Of a DNA stretch of 34,520 bases, positions 15,350 to 22,168 are shown in pieces. The position numbers and the translations under genes are program-made. Every line of letters begins with the position of its first letter. Position 1 is the stretch's first letter. The notes beneath the pieces are model-generated. The model had not been told where the DNA came from. It saw only the letters and a program-made list of their open reading frames with translations, and ran no database searches. Location: positions 1 to 34,520 of the forward strand of contig DASYNF010000166.1 of the NCBI GenBank assembly GCA_036008685.1, read 5' to 3'. Source of the stretch: Actinomadura_C sp036008685 (GTDB taxonomy: Bacteria > Actinomycetota > Actinomycetes > Streptosporangiales > Streptosporangiaceae).

Positions 15350-16492
15350 TCAGTGGTAGTCCGGAGCGCCCGCGGGCAGGGTAAATCGAAATTCCGCGCC
15401 ACCGCCGGGCGCGCGCTGCACGGTGATCGCGCCGCCGTGCGCCTCCACCAGGCCCTTCACGATGTAGAGTCCGAGCCCGGTGCCGCTGCGCCGGTTGGCC
15501 TGGCCCCGCCAGAACTGCCGGAAGACCCGCTTGGCCGCCTCGGGTGGGATGCCCTCACCCTCATCGCGCACGGACACGGAGGCTCCGTCCTCACCCGCGC
15601 CCGGCTCGACCATGATCGTGACGGTCCCGGCGCCATGGCGGACGGCGTTCTCGAGCAGGTTGCCGAGGATCTGGTCGATCTTGTCCGGGTCGAGCCACAT
15701 CTCTGGGAGCCTGCCCCGGACCTCGAGCCGGAAACGGTCCTCGGCCTCTCCCGCGGCGACACGGCCGGCCACGGCCTTGCGAGCCTCCGCGGCAAGGTCC
15801 ACGACCTGGCGGCGTATCTCCAGCCGGCCCGCCTCGATGCGGGACACGTCGAGCAGCTCGGTGATCAGCCTGGTGACGCGGTCGGCGTCGGCGTTGACCG
15901 TCTCGAGCATGACGCGCTTCTGATCATCGTTGAAACGGTGCCACTTGGCGAGCAGTGTCGCGGTGAACCCCTTGACGCTCGTCAGCGGGGAGCGCAGCTC
16001 GTGCGCGACGGTGGAGACCAGATCCGCCCGGTCGCGCTCCTGGCGGGCACGCCGGGCGGCGTCGCGCAGGCACACGATGAAGCCCTCGACCCGGCCGCCC
16101 CGGCCGCGCTGGTAGGCGGCCGTGACCAGCAGTTCCGTGCCGCACGGCAGATACAGCGAGACCTCGGGGTGCCGGGTGCGGGTCGCCAGACCCATGTAGG
16201 GGTCCAGGCACTTCCACCAGTCCCTGCCCTCGGCGTCGCAGAGCGGAAGCACGTCCCGGAAGTCCCGGCCGAGCGCCTCGGCGGCCGCGACCTGGGTCAG
16301 CCGGACGGCGCTGCGGTTGAAGACCGTCACCCGTGCCTCGGAGTCGGCGACCAGCAGCCCGTCCGGGAGCTCATCGGGGTAGAACAGGCCGGAGGGCGCG
16401 TGCGGCGAATCCGCTCCGCCCACAGCAGCCTCCCCCACCCAGAGTCCGGTCCCCGACTGCGAAGCCCACGGTCCCGCGATCCTCACGGTCAC
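15350..16492 (-). CDS. soluble PAS-domain sensor histidine kinase
   Basis: Predicted cytoplasmic histidine kinase of 380 aa with no membrane segment. A PAS domain spans about 38-145 (PDELPDGLLVADSEARVTVFN). The HisKA domain has the phospho-acceptor H164 in VAHELRSPLTSVKGF. The HATPase domain has the N-box Asn282 (NLLENAVRHG), G1 box DEGEGIP (310-316) and G2 box GTGLGLYIV (337-345). No response-regulator gene is next to it, so it is an orphan kinase. The GTG at 16492 lacks a good Shine-Dalgarno sequence; a start a few codons later is possible. A soluble kinase just before pheS is, to my knowledge, a recurring actinobacterial arrangement. The signal is unknown. Confidence 0.93.
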   Translation of the reverse strand: MTVRIAGPWASQSGTGLWVGEAAVGGADSPHAPSGLFYPDELPDGLLVADSEARVTVFNRSAVRLTQVAAAEALGRDFRDVLPLCDAEGRDWWKCLDPYMGLATRTRHPEVSLYLPCGTELLVTAAYQRGRGGRVEGFIVCLRDAARRARQERDRADLVSTVAHELRSPLTSVKGFTATLLAKWHRFNDDQKRVMLETVNADADRVTRLITELLDVSRIEAGRLEIRRQVVDLAAEARKAVAGRVAAGEAEDRFRLEVRGRLPEMWLDPDKIDQILGNLLENAVRHGAGTVTIMVEPGAGEDGASVSVRDEGEGIPPEAAKRVFRQFWRGQANRRSGTGLGLYIVKGLVEAHGGAITVQRAPGGGAEFRFTLPAGAPDYH

Positions 16493-16515
16493 GGGATCGG
16501 GCTCGCCGAGGAGAC

Positions 16516-16521
16516 TCTATA
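16516..16521 (-). promoter_or_regulatory. possible -10 element for the histidine kinase
   Basis: TATAGA on the minus strand lies 24 bp before the GTG start in otherwise GC-rich DNA. No -35 is recognisable at 16-19 bp, so another sigma factor or an activator may be involved. The rest of the 178-bp gap to the STAS gene shows nothing else I can name. Confidence 0.35.
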
Positions 16522-16670
16522 GGGCCGCCGCGGGTCGAGGGGACCCGGAAACCTCATGGGCGCATGGCTTTGCGGACAGCCCGCCACGACGACGGACCCC
16601 ACCGGCAAGCCCCCCGGACGCGAGCGGGGTCCCGGCCTGACCGCACCGGCTCACGCGGCGCGCTCGCCGG

Positions 16671-17147
16671 TCAGCGCAGGGGTGAGGTCGCGGAGCCCTG
16701 AGCCTGCCGGACGGCGCCCTCGACACTGTCGTGCAGGGCGAACAGGCGGTCGAGGCCGGTGATGTGAAAGATCCGGCGTTGCGCCGGACGCACACGGGCC
16801 AGCCGCAGGTCGCCGCCTCGCTCGCGCAGCCGGTTCCGCACGGCCACCAGGGCCCCCAGACCGGTGGCGTCACAGAAGCGGACCTGTGCGAAATCGACCA
16901 CGATCTGCCCGAAACCCGCTTCGGCGAGTCCGAGAAGCCGGGTTCGCAGCGTTTCAGCGGTCCGCAGATCTATCTCTCCGGCAACCTCGGCCACGACCAT
17001 CTGCCGGTGCCGGCCGCTCACGGTGACCGCCAAGGTCACCTCGCCACGGTTCCCGTGACTGCAGACGAGGTCCCGTCGGCGTCGGCGCGTCACCGCGCCG
17101 GCTTTACTGTTGTCGACCATCGCTGTCCCCGTTCGTCGCGGCGCCAT
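16671..17147 (-). CDS. STAS-domain anti-sigma factor antagonist
   Basis: Predicted SpoIIAA/BldG-type regulator that, when dephosphorylated, binds an anti-sigma kinase and frees a sigma factor. The STAS domain covers about 37-145 (VTLAVTVSGRHRQMVVAEVAGEIDL... IVVDFAQVRFCDATGLGALV). The phospho-site motif, DSSG in SpoIIAA, is DATG here, so T95 would be the acceptor. The N-terminus is a basic, poorly conserved stretch (RRRRR near 21-25). Start choice: ATG at 17147 has GGGAG 5 nt upstream. ATG at 17159, overlapping the stop of a small upstream frame, and ATG at 17120 are alternatives. No anti-sigma kinase or sigma gene is adjacent, so its partner is elsewhere. Confidence 0.88.
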   Translation of the reverse strand: MAPRRTGTAMVDNSKAGAVTRRRRRDLVCSHGNRGEVTLAVTVSGRHRQMVVAEVAGEIDLRTAETLRTRLLGLAEAGFGQIVVDFAQVRFCDATGLGALVAVRNRLRERGGDLRLARVRPAQRRIFHITGLDRLFALHDSVEGAVRQAQGSATSPLR

Positions 17148-17158
17148 CACCGCTCCCA

Positions 17159-17212
17159 TCAACACCCTAAGCATCCGTTGAGACGCGTAAATCGGTCTCG
17201 GGGTTGGTTCAC
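17159..17212 (-). CDS. possible 17-codon upstream ORF coupled to the STAS gene
   Basis: A GTG preceded by AAGGAGG (17216-17222, 3 nt spacing) opens a 17-codon frame reading MNQPRDRFTRLNGCLGC. Its TGA shares an A with an in-frame ATG of the STAS gene (TGATG at 17157-17161). The full Shine-Dalgarno has no other obvious user. A candidate promoter, TTGGCA (about 17250) with a poor -10, lies upstream. The spacing is shorter than ideal and the peptide matches nothing I recognise, so this may be chance or part of an untranslated leader. Confidence 0.3.
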   Translation of the reverse strand: MNQPRDRFTRLNGCLGC

Positions 17213-17451
17213 GCTCCTCCTTGCGGATGACACTGTGAACAGAGGGTCGCGTGCCAAGAAAACCTGCGCATTCATCCTTACAGATCGGGATGACGCGATA
17301 TCAGTGTTTCACGACCGCATACCGCCGTGGATTCGTCATCGCCGCATCCGGTTTCCGGCGCCGGACGCCGGGATCGGCCGGCCACCGTGTCCGGGAGATG
17401 ACCGGCGACACCCACGGCCGGCCGCGCCGGCGTGTTCCTGTCGCTCAGGAC
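17213..17451. other. intergenic stretch upstream of the STAS gene
   Basis: Between the STAS upstream frame and the methyltransferase terminator there is no supported gene. The part at 17161-17340 is less GC-rich than the surroundings (runs such as AGAAAACC and GATATCAG). This fits a promoter region for the STAS gene. The most plausible -35 is TTGGCA on the minus strand near 17250. The part at 17360-17450 is a very GC-rich spacer with short CCGGC inverted repeats. Confidence 0.4.
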
Positions 17452-17476
17452 GCCCGATCCCCCGGGGGGATCGGGC
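17452..17476 (-). terminator. 12-bp hairpin ending the infC-rpmI-rplT-methyltransferase operon
   Basis: GCCCGATCCCCC (17452-17463) is mirrored by its exact complement ending at 17476, a near-perfect palindrome 35 bp after the methyltransferase stop. In RNA the loop would open to about 4 nt. There is no U-tract. Confidence 0.7.
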
Positions 17477-17511
17477 TCACCGTCGCGGCCGTGGCCGCCC
17501 GGCGCCGCCCC

Positions 17512-18354
17512 TCACTCGGAACCGTCGCCGGCGGGGCGCCGCTGAGCCCGGGCGGAGGAGTAGAGGCAGACGGCCGCCGCGGTGGCGAGGTTGAGGCTCT
17601 CGGCGCGGCCGTAGATCGGAACGCGGACCACCTCGTCGGCCTGCGCGAGGAGGTCATCGGGCAGGCCCCATGCCTCGTTGCCGAAGACCCAGGCGGTCGG
17701 GCGCGCCAGCAGCCCGTCGTCGATCGCGTCGTCGAGGGTGCGCTTACCCGCCCCGTCGGCGGCGAGAACCCTGAGCCCGGCGCCCTTCAGGGCCGGGACG
17801 AGTGTCTCGAACCTCGGGCCGACGACGACCGGGAGGTGGAAGGTCGACCCCGCGGCCGCGCGCACGCACTTGCCGTTGTAGGGGTCGACCGAGGCGTCAG
17901 TGAAGATCACCGACTCTGAGCCGGCCGCGTCCGCGGTGCGCAGCACCGTGCCCGCGTTACCGGGATCGCGCACGTGGGCGAGCACCGTGACCAGCCGGGG
18001 GGCCGGGTCCAGCACGGAGGCGAGCGGTACGTCGACGAACTCGCACACGGCCAGCAGCCCCTGCGGGGTCACGGTCTGCGCGAGCTCGGACATGACCTCT
18101 CCGCTGACCCGGAGCACGGGGACACCCGCGGACTCCGCCAGGCGGACCAGGTCGGCGTAACGAGTCTCGGCCTCGGCCGTGGTGAACAACTCGGCCAGGC
18201 CGCCCGGGATCGCCAGAGCCTCCCGTACGGCCTGCGGCCCTTCGGCCAGAAAGCGCCTGTCCCTGCTGCGGAAGGCCCGTTTGGCGAGCCGCCGAGCCGC
18301 CTTCACCCGCGGTGAGCGGAGAGAGGTCAGCTCGGGGCCCGCCATCAACGACAC
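17512..18354 (-). CDS. TrmH/SpoU-family 2'-O-ribose RNA methyltransferase
   Basis: SPOUT-class methyltransferase that probably modifies a ribose in 23S rRNA or tRNA using SAM. The protein is 280 aa. An N-terminal substrate-binding domain (about 15-105, with RRFLAEGPQAVREAL) precedes the knotted catalytic domain. Motif 1 is HVRDPGNAGTVLRTADAAG, motif 2 is WVFGNEAWGLPDDL and motif 3 is VRVPIYGRAESLNLATAAAV. The GTG at 18354 has GGGAG 3 nt upstream; ATG at 18345 is an alternative. It lies 10 bp after rplT, so it is co-transcribed with the ribosomal protein operon, which favours an rRNA target. The exact nucleotide modified cannot be told. Confidence 0.93.
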   Translation of the reverse strand: MSLMAGPELTSLRSPRVKAARRLAKRAFRSRDRRFLAEGPQAVREALAIPGGLAELFTTAEAETRYADLVRLAESAGVPVLRVSGEVMSELAQTVTPQGLLAVCEFVDVPLASVLDPAPRLVTVLAHVRDPGNAGTVLRTADAAGSESVIFTDASVDPYNGKCVRAAAGSTFHLPVVVGPRFETLVPALKGAGLRVLAADGAGKRTLDDAIDDGLLARPTAWVFGNEAWGLPDDLLAQADEVVRVPIYGRAESLNLATAAAVCLYSSARAQRRPAGDGSE

Positions 18355-18364
18355 CGTCTCCCGC

Positions 18365-18754
18365 TCAGGCTGCTTCGCTGCTGTCTTCGGCCGTCTCGGC
18401 CGGCAGCGCGTCCTTGGCGAGCACGACCAGGGCCGCGAACGCCTCGGCGTCGTTGACCGCCAGCTCGGCGAGCATGCGGCGGTCGACGTCGATCTCGGCC
18501 GCCTTCAGGCCCTGGATGAGCCGGTTGTAGGTCATCCCGTTGGCGCGGGCCGCAGCGTTGATCCGCTGAATCCACAGCCGCCGGAACTGGCCCTTACGAT
18601 CCTTGCGGTCCCGGTAGGCGTAGGTCATCGAGTGGAGCATCTGCTCCTTGGCCTTGCGGTACAGACGCGACCGCTGACCTCGGTAACCACTCGCCCGCTC
18701 CAGGACGACCCGGCGCTTCTTGGCGGCGTTGACCGCCCGCTTCACGCGTGCCAC
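18365..18754 (-). CDS. rplT: 50S ribosomal protein L20
   Basis: L20 binds 23S rRNA early in 50S assembly. The protein is 129 aa, with the conserved basic N-terminal arm MARVKRAVNAAKKRR and the globular part WIQRINAAARANGMTYNRLIQGLK. A short acidic/Ala-rich tail (AETAEDSSEAA) extends beyond the usual ~118 aa, as in other actinobacteria. The GTG start is preceded by GAGGGAG. It is the third gene of infC-rpmI-rplT. L20 or IF3 feedback on the operon is known in other bacteria; whether L20 binds this leader is unknown. Confidence 0.98.
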   Translation of the reverse strand: MARVKRAVNAAKKRRVVLERASGYRGQRSRLYRKAKEQMLHSMTYAYRDRKDRKGQFRRLWIQRINAAARANGMTYNRLIQGLKAAEIDVDRRMLAELAVNDAEAFAALVVLAKDALPAETAEDSSEAA

Positions 18755-18822
18755 GTTTCAAACTCCCTCGTGGGGGCCGGTGCCTTGTCGGCTTCCGGCC
18801 GGTCGTACAACTGCTGACTGGG

Positions 18823-19017
18823 TTACTTGCGGAGCAACTTCTTGATCTTCTTGGCGTCGCCCTCGGACAGCACGACCTCGTTCTTGAGTCGGCGAGTCCG
18901 CCACGACGGCTTGTGCTCGTTGTAGTGGGCGCGGCCGGCGCGGCGGCGCATCACCTTGCCGGAGCCGGTCAAGCGAAACCGTTTCTTGGCACCGCTGTGG
19001 GTCTTCGTCTTCGGCAT
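18823..19017 (-). CDS. rpmI: 50S ribosomal protein L35
   Basis: Small basic large-subunit protein of 64 aa. MPKTKTHSGAKKRF at the start and RLTGSGKVMRRRAGRAHYNEHK in the middle are the family signature, and the end is KKIKKLLRK. The ATG at 19017 is preceded by GAGGGAG. The upstream open frame is not part of the gene. It lies between infC and rplT; hairpins at 19135-19149 and 19044-19062 sit in the infC-rpmI spacer. Confidence 0.98.
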   Translation of the reverse strand: MPKTKTHSGAKKRFRLTGSGKVMRRRAGRAHYNEHKPSWRTRRLKNEVVLSEGDAKKIKKLLRK

Positions 19018-19043
19018 GGTCGCCGTGTCTCCCTCGTGCTCTC

Positions 19044-19062
19044 CCCCCGCCGAACGCGGGGG
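19044..19062 (-). other. hairpin just upstream of the rpmI ribosome site
   Basis: CCCCCGC / GCGGGGG with a 5-nt loop (GUUCG in the minus-strand RNA) sits just before the rpmI Shine-Dalgarno. It may mask or insulate the ribosome site, or be an mRNA processing or stability element. There is no U-tract. Confidence 0.4.
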
Positions 19063-19134
19063 CTTACCTTGTCCGGACACTTCGCCATGAACGCGGCGAC
19101 GTGCCAGGTCAGGCGCAGTGTGCATGCGTTATCA

Positions 19135-19149
19135 CCCTGCCGGGCAGGG
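19135..19149 (-). other. hairpin just after the infC stop
   Basis: CCCTGC-CGG-GCAGGG forms a perfect 6-bp stem 18 bp after the infC stop codon. It may tune readthrough from infC into rpmI. It is too short to call a terminator with confidence. Confidence 0.35.
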
Positions 19150-19167
19150 TCTGAGATCGGCCTCCGG

Positions 19168-19779
19168 CTAGGAGCTCGGCTCGGTCTCCGAGTTCTGCGG
19201 GTGGCTCGCGGCGCGCTCGGCCTTGGCTTCGGCGCGCTCGGCCTTGGCTTCGGCCTTGGCTTCGGCCTTCTTCCTGTGCGGGCCGATCACCATGATCATA
19301 TTCCGGCCGTCCTGCTTGGGACGCGACTCGACGAAGCCGAGTTCCTCGACGTCGTCCGCCAGCCGCTGCAGAAGGCGGAAACCCAGCTCCGGACGGGACT
19401 GCTCACGGCCACGGAACATGATCGTGACCTTGACCTTGTCGCCCGCCTTGAGGAACCGCACCACGTGACCCTTCTTGGTCTCGTAGTCGTGCGGATCGAT
19501 CTTCGGCCGGAGCTTGATCTCCTTGATGATCGTATGCGCCTGGTTCTTACGCGCCTCACGCGCCTTCATCGCGGACTCGTACTTGAACTTGCCATAGTCC
19601 ATGAGCTTGGCCACGGGGGGCCGTGCCGTCGGAGCGACCTCAACGAGATCGAGATCCGACTCGCGGGCAAGTTCGAGTGCCTTGGCGATGGGGACGATGC
19701 CCACCTGTTCGCCGTTCGGGCCGACGAGCCGGACCTCGGGCACGCGAATGCGGTCGTTGATACGCGGTTCGGCGCTGAT
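19168..19779 (-). CDS. infC: translation initiation factor IF-3, starting at AUC
   Basis: IF3 keeps 30S free of 50S and checks start-codon choice. The protein is 203 aa and begins ISAEPRINDRIRVPEVRL. The start codon is ATC (19777-19779), with AAGGAGG just upstream at 4-nt spacing. ATC is placed where other bacterial infC genes use AUU/AUC/AUA. No ATG or GTG fits before GTG at 19743, which would cut into the conserved N-domain. The N-domain (about 1-80) has KLMDYGKFKYE. The C-domain (about 90-170) has IKLRPKIDPHDYETKKGHV and VTIMFRGREQSRPELG. A 33-residue Ala/Lys/Glu tail follows. A rare start allows IF3 to repress its own translation, as known in E. coli. Confidence 0.95.
   Translation of the reverse strand: MSAEPRINDRIRVPEVRLVGPNGEQVGIVPIAKALELARESDLDLVEVAPTARPPVAKLMDYGKFKYESAMKAREARKNQAHTIIKEIKLRPKIDPHDYETKKGHVVRFLKAGDKVKVTIMFRGREQSRPELGFRLLQRLADDVEELGFVESRPKQDGRNMIMVIGPHRKKAEAKAEAKAERAEAKAERAASHPQNSETEPSS
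19212..19265. repeat. 21-bp tandem repeat in the infC 3' end
   Basis: CGCGCTCGGCCTTGGCTTCGG occurs twice in a row (19212-19232, 19233-19253), followed by its 12-bp tail again (19254-19265). In frame it encodes the repeated AEAKAERAEAKAERA tail of IF3. The unit is a multiple of three, so copy number can change without breaking the frame. Confidence 0.85.
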
Positions 19780-19844
19780 GGGACCTCCTTGGGGCGTAAG
19801 GCGTAGGAAATATGTATCTACGACCGGTCGTACCCCGGGCCCTC

Positions 19845-19878
19845 AAAAGAAAAGCCCCGCACGACTCCCGCGCGAGGC
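19845..19878 (-). terminator. intrinsic terminator in the infC leader (attenuator)
   Basis: In minus-strand RNA, a 9-bp stem (arms 19870-19878 and 19854-19862, 7-nt loop) is followed directly by CTTTTCTTTT (19845-19854). This is the only hairpin with a true U-tract that I found in the window. It lies 65 bp before the infC start and so would stop transcription before the operon. Confidence 0.8.
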
Positions 19879-19895
19879 CACCACTGGTCACCTCG
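19873..19895 (-). promoter_or_regulatory. anti-terminator stem competing with the infC attenuator
   Basis: CGAGG (RNA side at 19891-19895) can pair with CCTCG (19873-19877), with an inner ACCA/TGGT pairing. The CCTCG is part of the 5' arm of the terminator stem, so the two folds exclude each other. This is the expected design of an attenuation switch. Confidence 0.55.
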
Positions 19896-20036
19896 ACGGC
19901 AACAGCCGACGAGGGGGCGACACACGCGTGGAAGCGCGTGTCGCCGGACCGATACCCACCGGCCTTGTGGCCGGTCAGGTGGGAGGTGGCCTCCACTTGA
20001 GCGCCCGGAGCGAGTCCCCGGGCCGGTCAGCGACTA

Positions 20037-20042
20037 AGGGTA
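20037..20042 (-). promoter_or_regulatory. -10 element of the infC operon
   Basis: TACCCT on the minus strand, about 260 bp before the infC start and 85 bp after aroE ends. The -35 is unclear. Transcription from here would give the long structured leader. The DNA between here and the aroE stop is relatively AT-rich. Confidence 0.4.
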
Positions 20043-20126
20043 TCAGCTCCCGAGCGTGAGACGATACTTCGCTGCCTACGTTCGTAAGCATCACATTCCG
20101 GACGGGGACACCTTGCGCCGGGCCGC

Positions 20127-21002
20127 TCAGCCGGAGTGACGCCGAGCGAGCTCCGCCTCCCCCGCGGCCCGCATGGCCTCGACCGGCAGGTCGTCTCGAC
20201 GGGTCATCAGAGCCACCTGGCGTACGGCCTGGTGGAGCAGCATGGGAAAGCCTCCGACCACCGCGCCTCCGATCCCGGTGACGGTGGCCGCGAGCGGGGT
20301 CGGCCACGGTTCGTAGGCCACGTCGAACACGGCGGCGCCGGACTTCGCGACCGCCGCCGCGTAGGGTCGGGCCGCTCCTCCCGGCAGGGTCGAGATCACC
20401 AGGTCCACCGGGAGCAGGTCCTCGATCCGGGCCAGCGGGCGGACGTCGACGGCGATGCCCAGCCGCCCGGCGGCCGCCACCGCCGCCCCCGCGCGCGCCC
20501 GGTCCCGTACGGCCACGGTGACTTCGGGGAGGCCGAGGTCGTGCAGAGCGGCCAGGGCCGAGCATGCGGTCGCCCCGCCGCCCAGGATCAGCGCCGAGCC
20601 CGGGGAGCGGAAGCCTGCGGCCGGACCCGCCTCGTCGAGCGCGGCCACGATGCCGTGGACATCGGTGTTGTGGCCGACGAGGCGGCCGCCGGCGAACACC
20701 ACCGTATTGGCCCCGCCGACCGCGACGGCAAGGTCGGACACCTCATCGAGCAGCGGCAGCACGGTGCGCTTGAGCGGCATGGTCAGCGACAGGCCCGCCC
20801 AGGACGGGTCGAGCTCCTCGAGGAGCGCGGGCAGTGCCGCCTCGTCGCACTCGATCGCCTCGTACCGCCAGTGTGCGAGCCCGAGCCCGGCATAGGCGGC
20901 GCGGTGCAGTGCCGGAGACAGGGAGTGCCCGATCGGCGCGCCGAGGACGGCGGCTCGTCGCACGGCCTCATCGGCCGCGGGCCCCGCGGGACGGAGCTCC
21001 AC
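20127..21002 (-). CDS. aroE: shikimate dehydrogenase
   Basis: Reduces 3-dehydroshikimate to shikimate with NADPH in the aromatic amino acid pathway. The protein is 291 aa. The substrate domain has GAPIGHSLSPALHR (21-34), with catalytic K78 in LTMPLK and the conserved Asn-Thr-Asp in GHNTD (110-114). The cofactor domain has the glycine-rich GGGATACSA (141-149). The C-terminal GFPMLLHQAVRQ is also conserved. The GTG start shares a base with the mltG stop (TAGTG) and has GGGAGGGG upstream, so translation is coupled. It is the last gene of the alaS-ruvX-mltG-aroE operon; no other shikimate gene is in the window. Confidence 0.96.
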   Translation of the reverse strand: MELRPAGPAADEAVRRAAVLGAPIGHSLSPALHRAAYAGLGLAHWRYEAIECDEAALPALLEELDPSWAGLSLTMPLKRTVLPLLDEVSDLAVAVGGANTVVFAGGRLVGHNTDVHGIVAALDEAGPAAGFRSPGSALILGGGATACSALAALHDLGLPEVTVAVRDRARAGAAVAAAGRLGIAVDVRPLARIEDLLPVDLVISTLPGGAARPYAAAVAKSGAAVFDVAYEPWPTPLAATVTGIGGAVVGGFPMLLHQAVRQVALMTRRDDLPVEAMRAAGEAELARRHSG

Positions 21003-22168
21003 TATCCCCTCCCGTGTGTGGCGAGGTAAGCGTCGAGCTTGGCCTTGAGGCGGGCGAACTGCTCCTCCGTCACCGCATACTCGGTGACCTTGTTCGCCGG
21101 GTCGGTGGCCACGAAGAAGAGCCACTGGCCCTTGGCCGGTTTGAAGACCGCCTCGATGGCGCTCTCACCCGGGTTGCAGATGGCTCCCGGCGGCAGGCCC
21201 GGATGGTTGTAGGTGTTGTAGGGGCTCTCGGACCTGATGTCGTCGCTGCTGGCGACGTAGTCGAACTTGTTCAGGCCGTAGAGGGTCGTGCTGTCGAACT
21301 TGAGGTACATCGGCGGATTGCGGTTGAGCCGGTTGTAGATGACTCGCGAGATCTTGGGCATGTCGCTGTGCCGCCCGCTCTCGGCCTGCACCAGGCTGGC
21401 CATCGTCATGACCTTGTCCGGCGTGGTCCTGGCCCGTTTGGCCCTGGCCTCGAGGTCGATGTCCTCGGCCGTCTTCTTGAAACGGGCCACCATGATCTTC
21501 AGCAGCTCAGGGGCCGTGGAGTCGGGCTTGAGGTCGTAGCGCCCCGGGAACAGGTAGCCCTCCACCCTGCCCTTGGCGTAGGAGGGCAGGCCCAGCCCTG
21601 TGGGGCGGCCCACGGCCCGCTGGAAGTCCCGCAGCGGGATCCCGGTCTTCTTCGACAGCAGCAGGATCACCTGGGAGACCCGCAGACCCTCCGGAATGGT
21701 GATCTGGTTGCCCGCCCGGGATTTCGGGTCGAGCAGCCGTGACAGTGCCGCGGCGGCCGACATCTCCAGGCGCATCCGGTAGAACCCGGGCTGGATGCTG
21801 TTGGCCCGGGGCTCCCGCGTGGCGACCTTCAGGAACGCGCGGGCGCTCTTGACGACCTTCTGCTGTTCGAGCCGGGTGCCCATCACGCTGACGGAGTCGC
21901 CGTCCTTGATCTGGACGGTGACCTCGCCTCTGCCCTGCCCCTCGTAGTCCGGGGGCACCATGATGTTGTGCAGGGCCGCGAACCCGAGCAGTCCTCCCCC
22001 GCCCAGCACGGCCACGAGGAAGGCCGAGGCGAAGAGGATGGCGGCCCGGCCGCTGCGGTGCCGGCTGCGCTGCCGCTGCCGGGCCTGCCGCTCCGCGCGG
22101 CGCCCGCCACGCTGGACCGGCTCGGGTTCGTCGTCCGACGAACCGCTGAAGAGATCCAGATCACTCAT
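21002..22168 (-). CDS. mltG: endolytic murein transglycosylase MltG (YceG-like)
   Basis: Membrane-anchored enzyme that cuts nascent glycan strands and is thought to end peptidoglycan polymerisation. The protein is 388 aa: a charged cytoplasmic N-terminus (1-40, Arg-rich), one membrane helix (about 41-66), a LysM-like segment, then the YceG domain. Family marks are IPEGLRVSQVI (158-168), VEGYLFPGRYDL (202-213) and the catalytic Glu263 in SLVQAESG. The block NTYNHPGLPPGAICNPG is also conserved. The ATG overlaps the ruvX stop by 4 nt, and aroE begins at its own stop. The conserved alaS-ruvX-mltG-aroE order is known in actinobacteria. Confidence 0.95.
   Translation of the reverse strand: MSDLDLFSGSSDDEPEPVQRGGRRAERQARQRQRSRHRSGRAAILFASAFLVAVLGGGGLLGFAALHNIMVPPDYEGQGRGEVTVQIKDGDSVSVMGTRLEQQKVVKSARAFLKVATREPRANSIQPGFYRMRLEMSAAAALSRLLDPKSRAGNQITIPEGLRVSQVILLLSKKTGIPLRDFQRAVGRPTGLGLPSYAKGRVEGYLFPGRYDLKPDSTAPELLKIMVARFKKTAEDIDLEARAKRARTTPDKVMTMASLVQAESGRHSDMPKISRVIYNRLNRNPPMYLKFDSTTLYGLNKFDYVASSDDIRSESPYNTYNHPGLPPGAICNPGESAIEAVFKPAKGQWLFFVATDPANKVTEYAVTEEQFARLKAKLDAYLATHGRG

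Larger units (their letters stand above)
19780..20036 (-). promoter_or_regulatory. structured mRNA leader of the infC-rpmI-rplT operon
   Basis: About 250 nt of untranslated RNA would precede infC. In transcription order it can form GGAGG/CCTCC (19982-19994) and ACCGGCC/GGCCGGT (19958-19975). Next comes a long GGCGACACGCG-type stem with a 2-nt bulge (19916-19950), then a terminator and a competing anti-terminator. No convincing leader peptide is present. Ribosomal-protein and IF3 leaders are known from infC operons in several phyla; this looks like the actinobacterial counterpart. The ligand (L20, IF3 or the ribosome itself) cannot be told from the sequence. Confidence 0.7.

Noticed and set aside
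19895..19970. Possible 22-codon leader peptide in the infC leader (GTG after AAGG)
   Set aside because: Weak ribosome site and no run of regulatory codons. It overlaps stable stems, and another frame is equally open.
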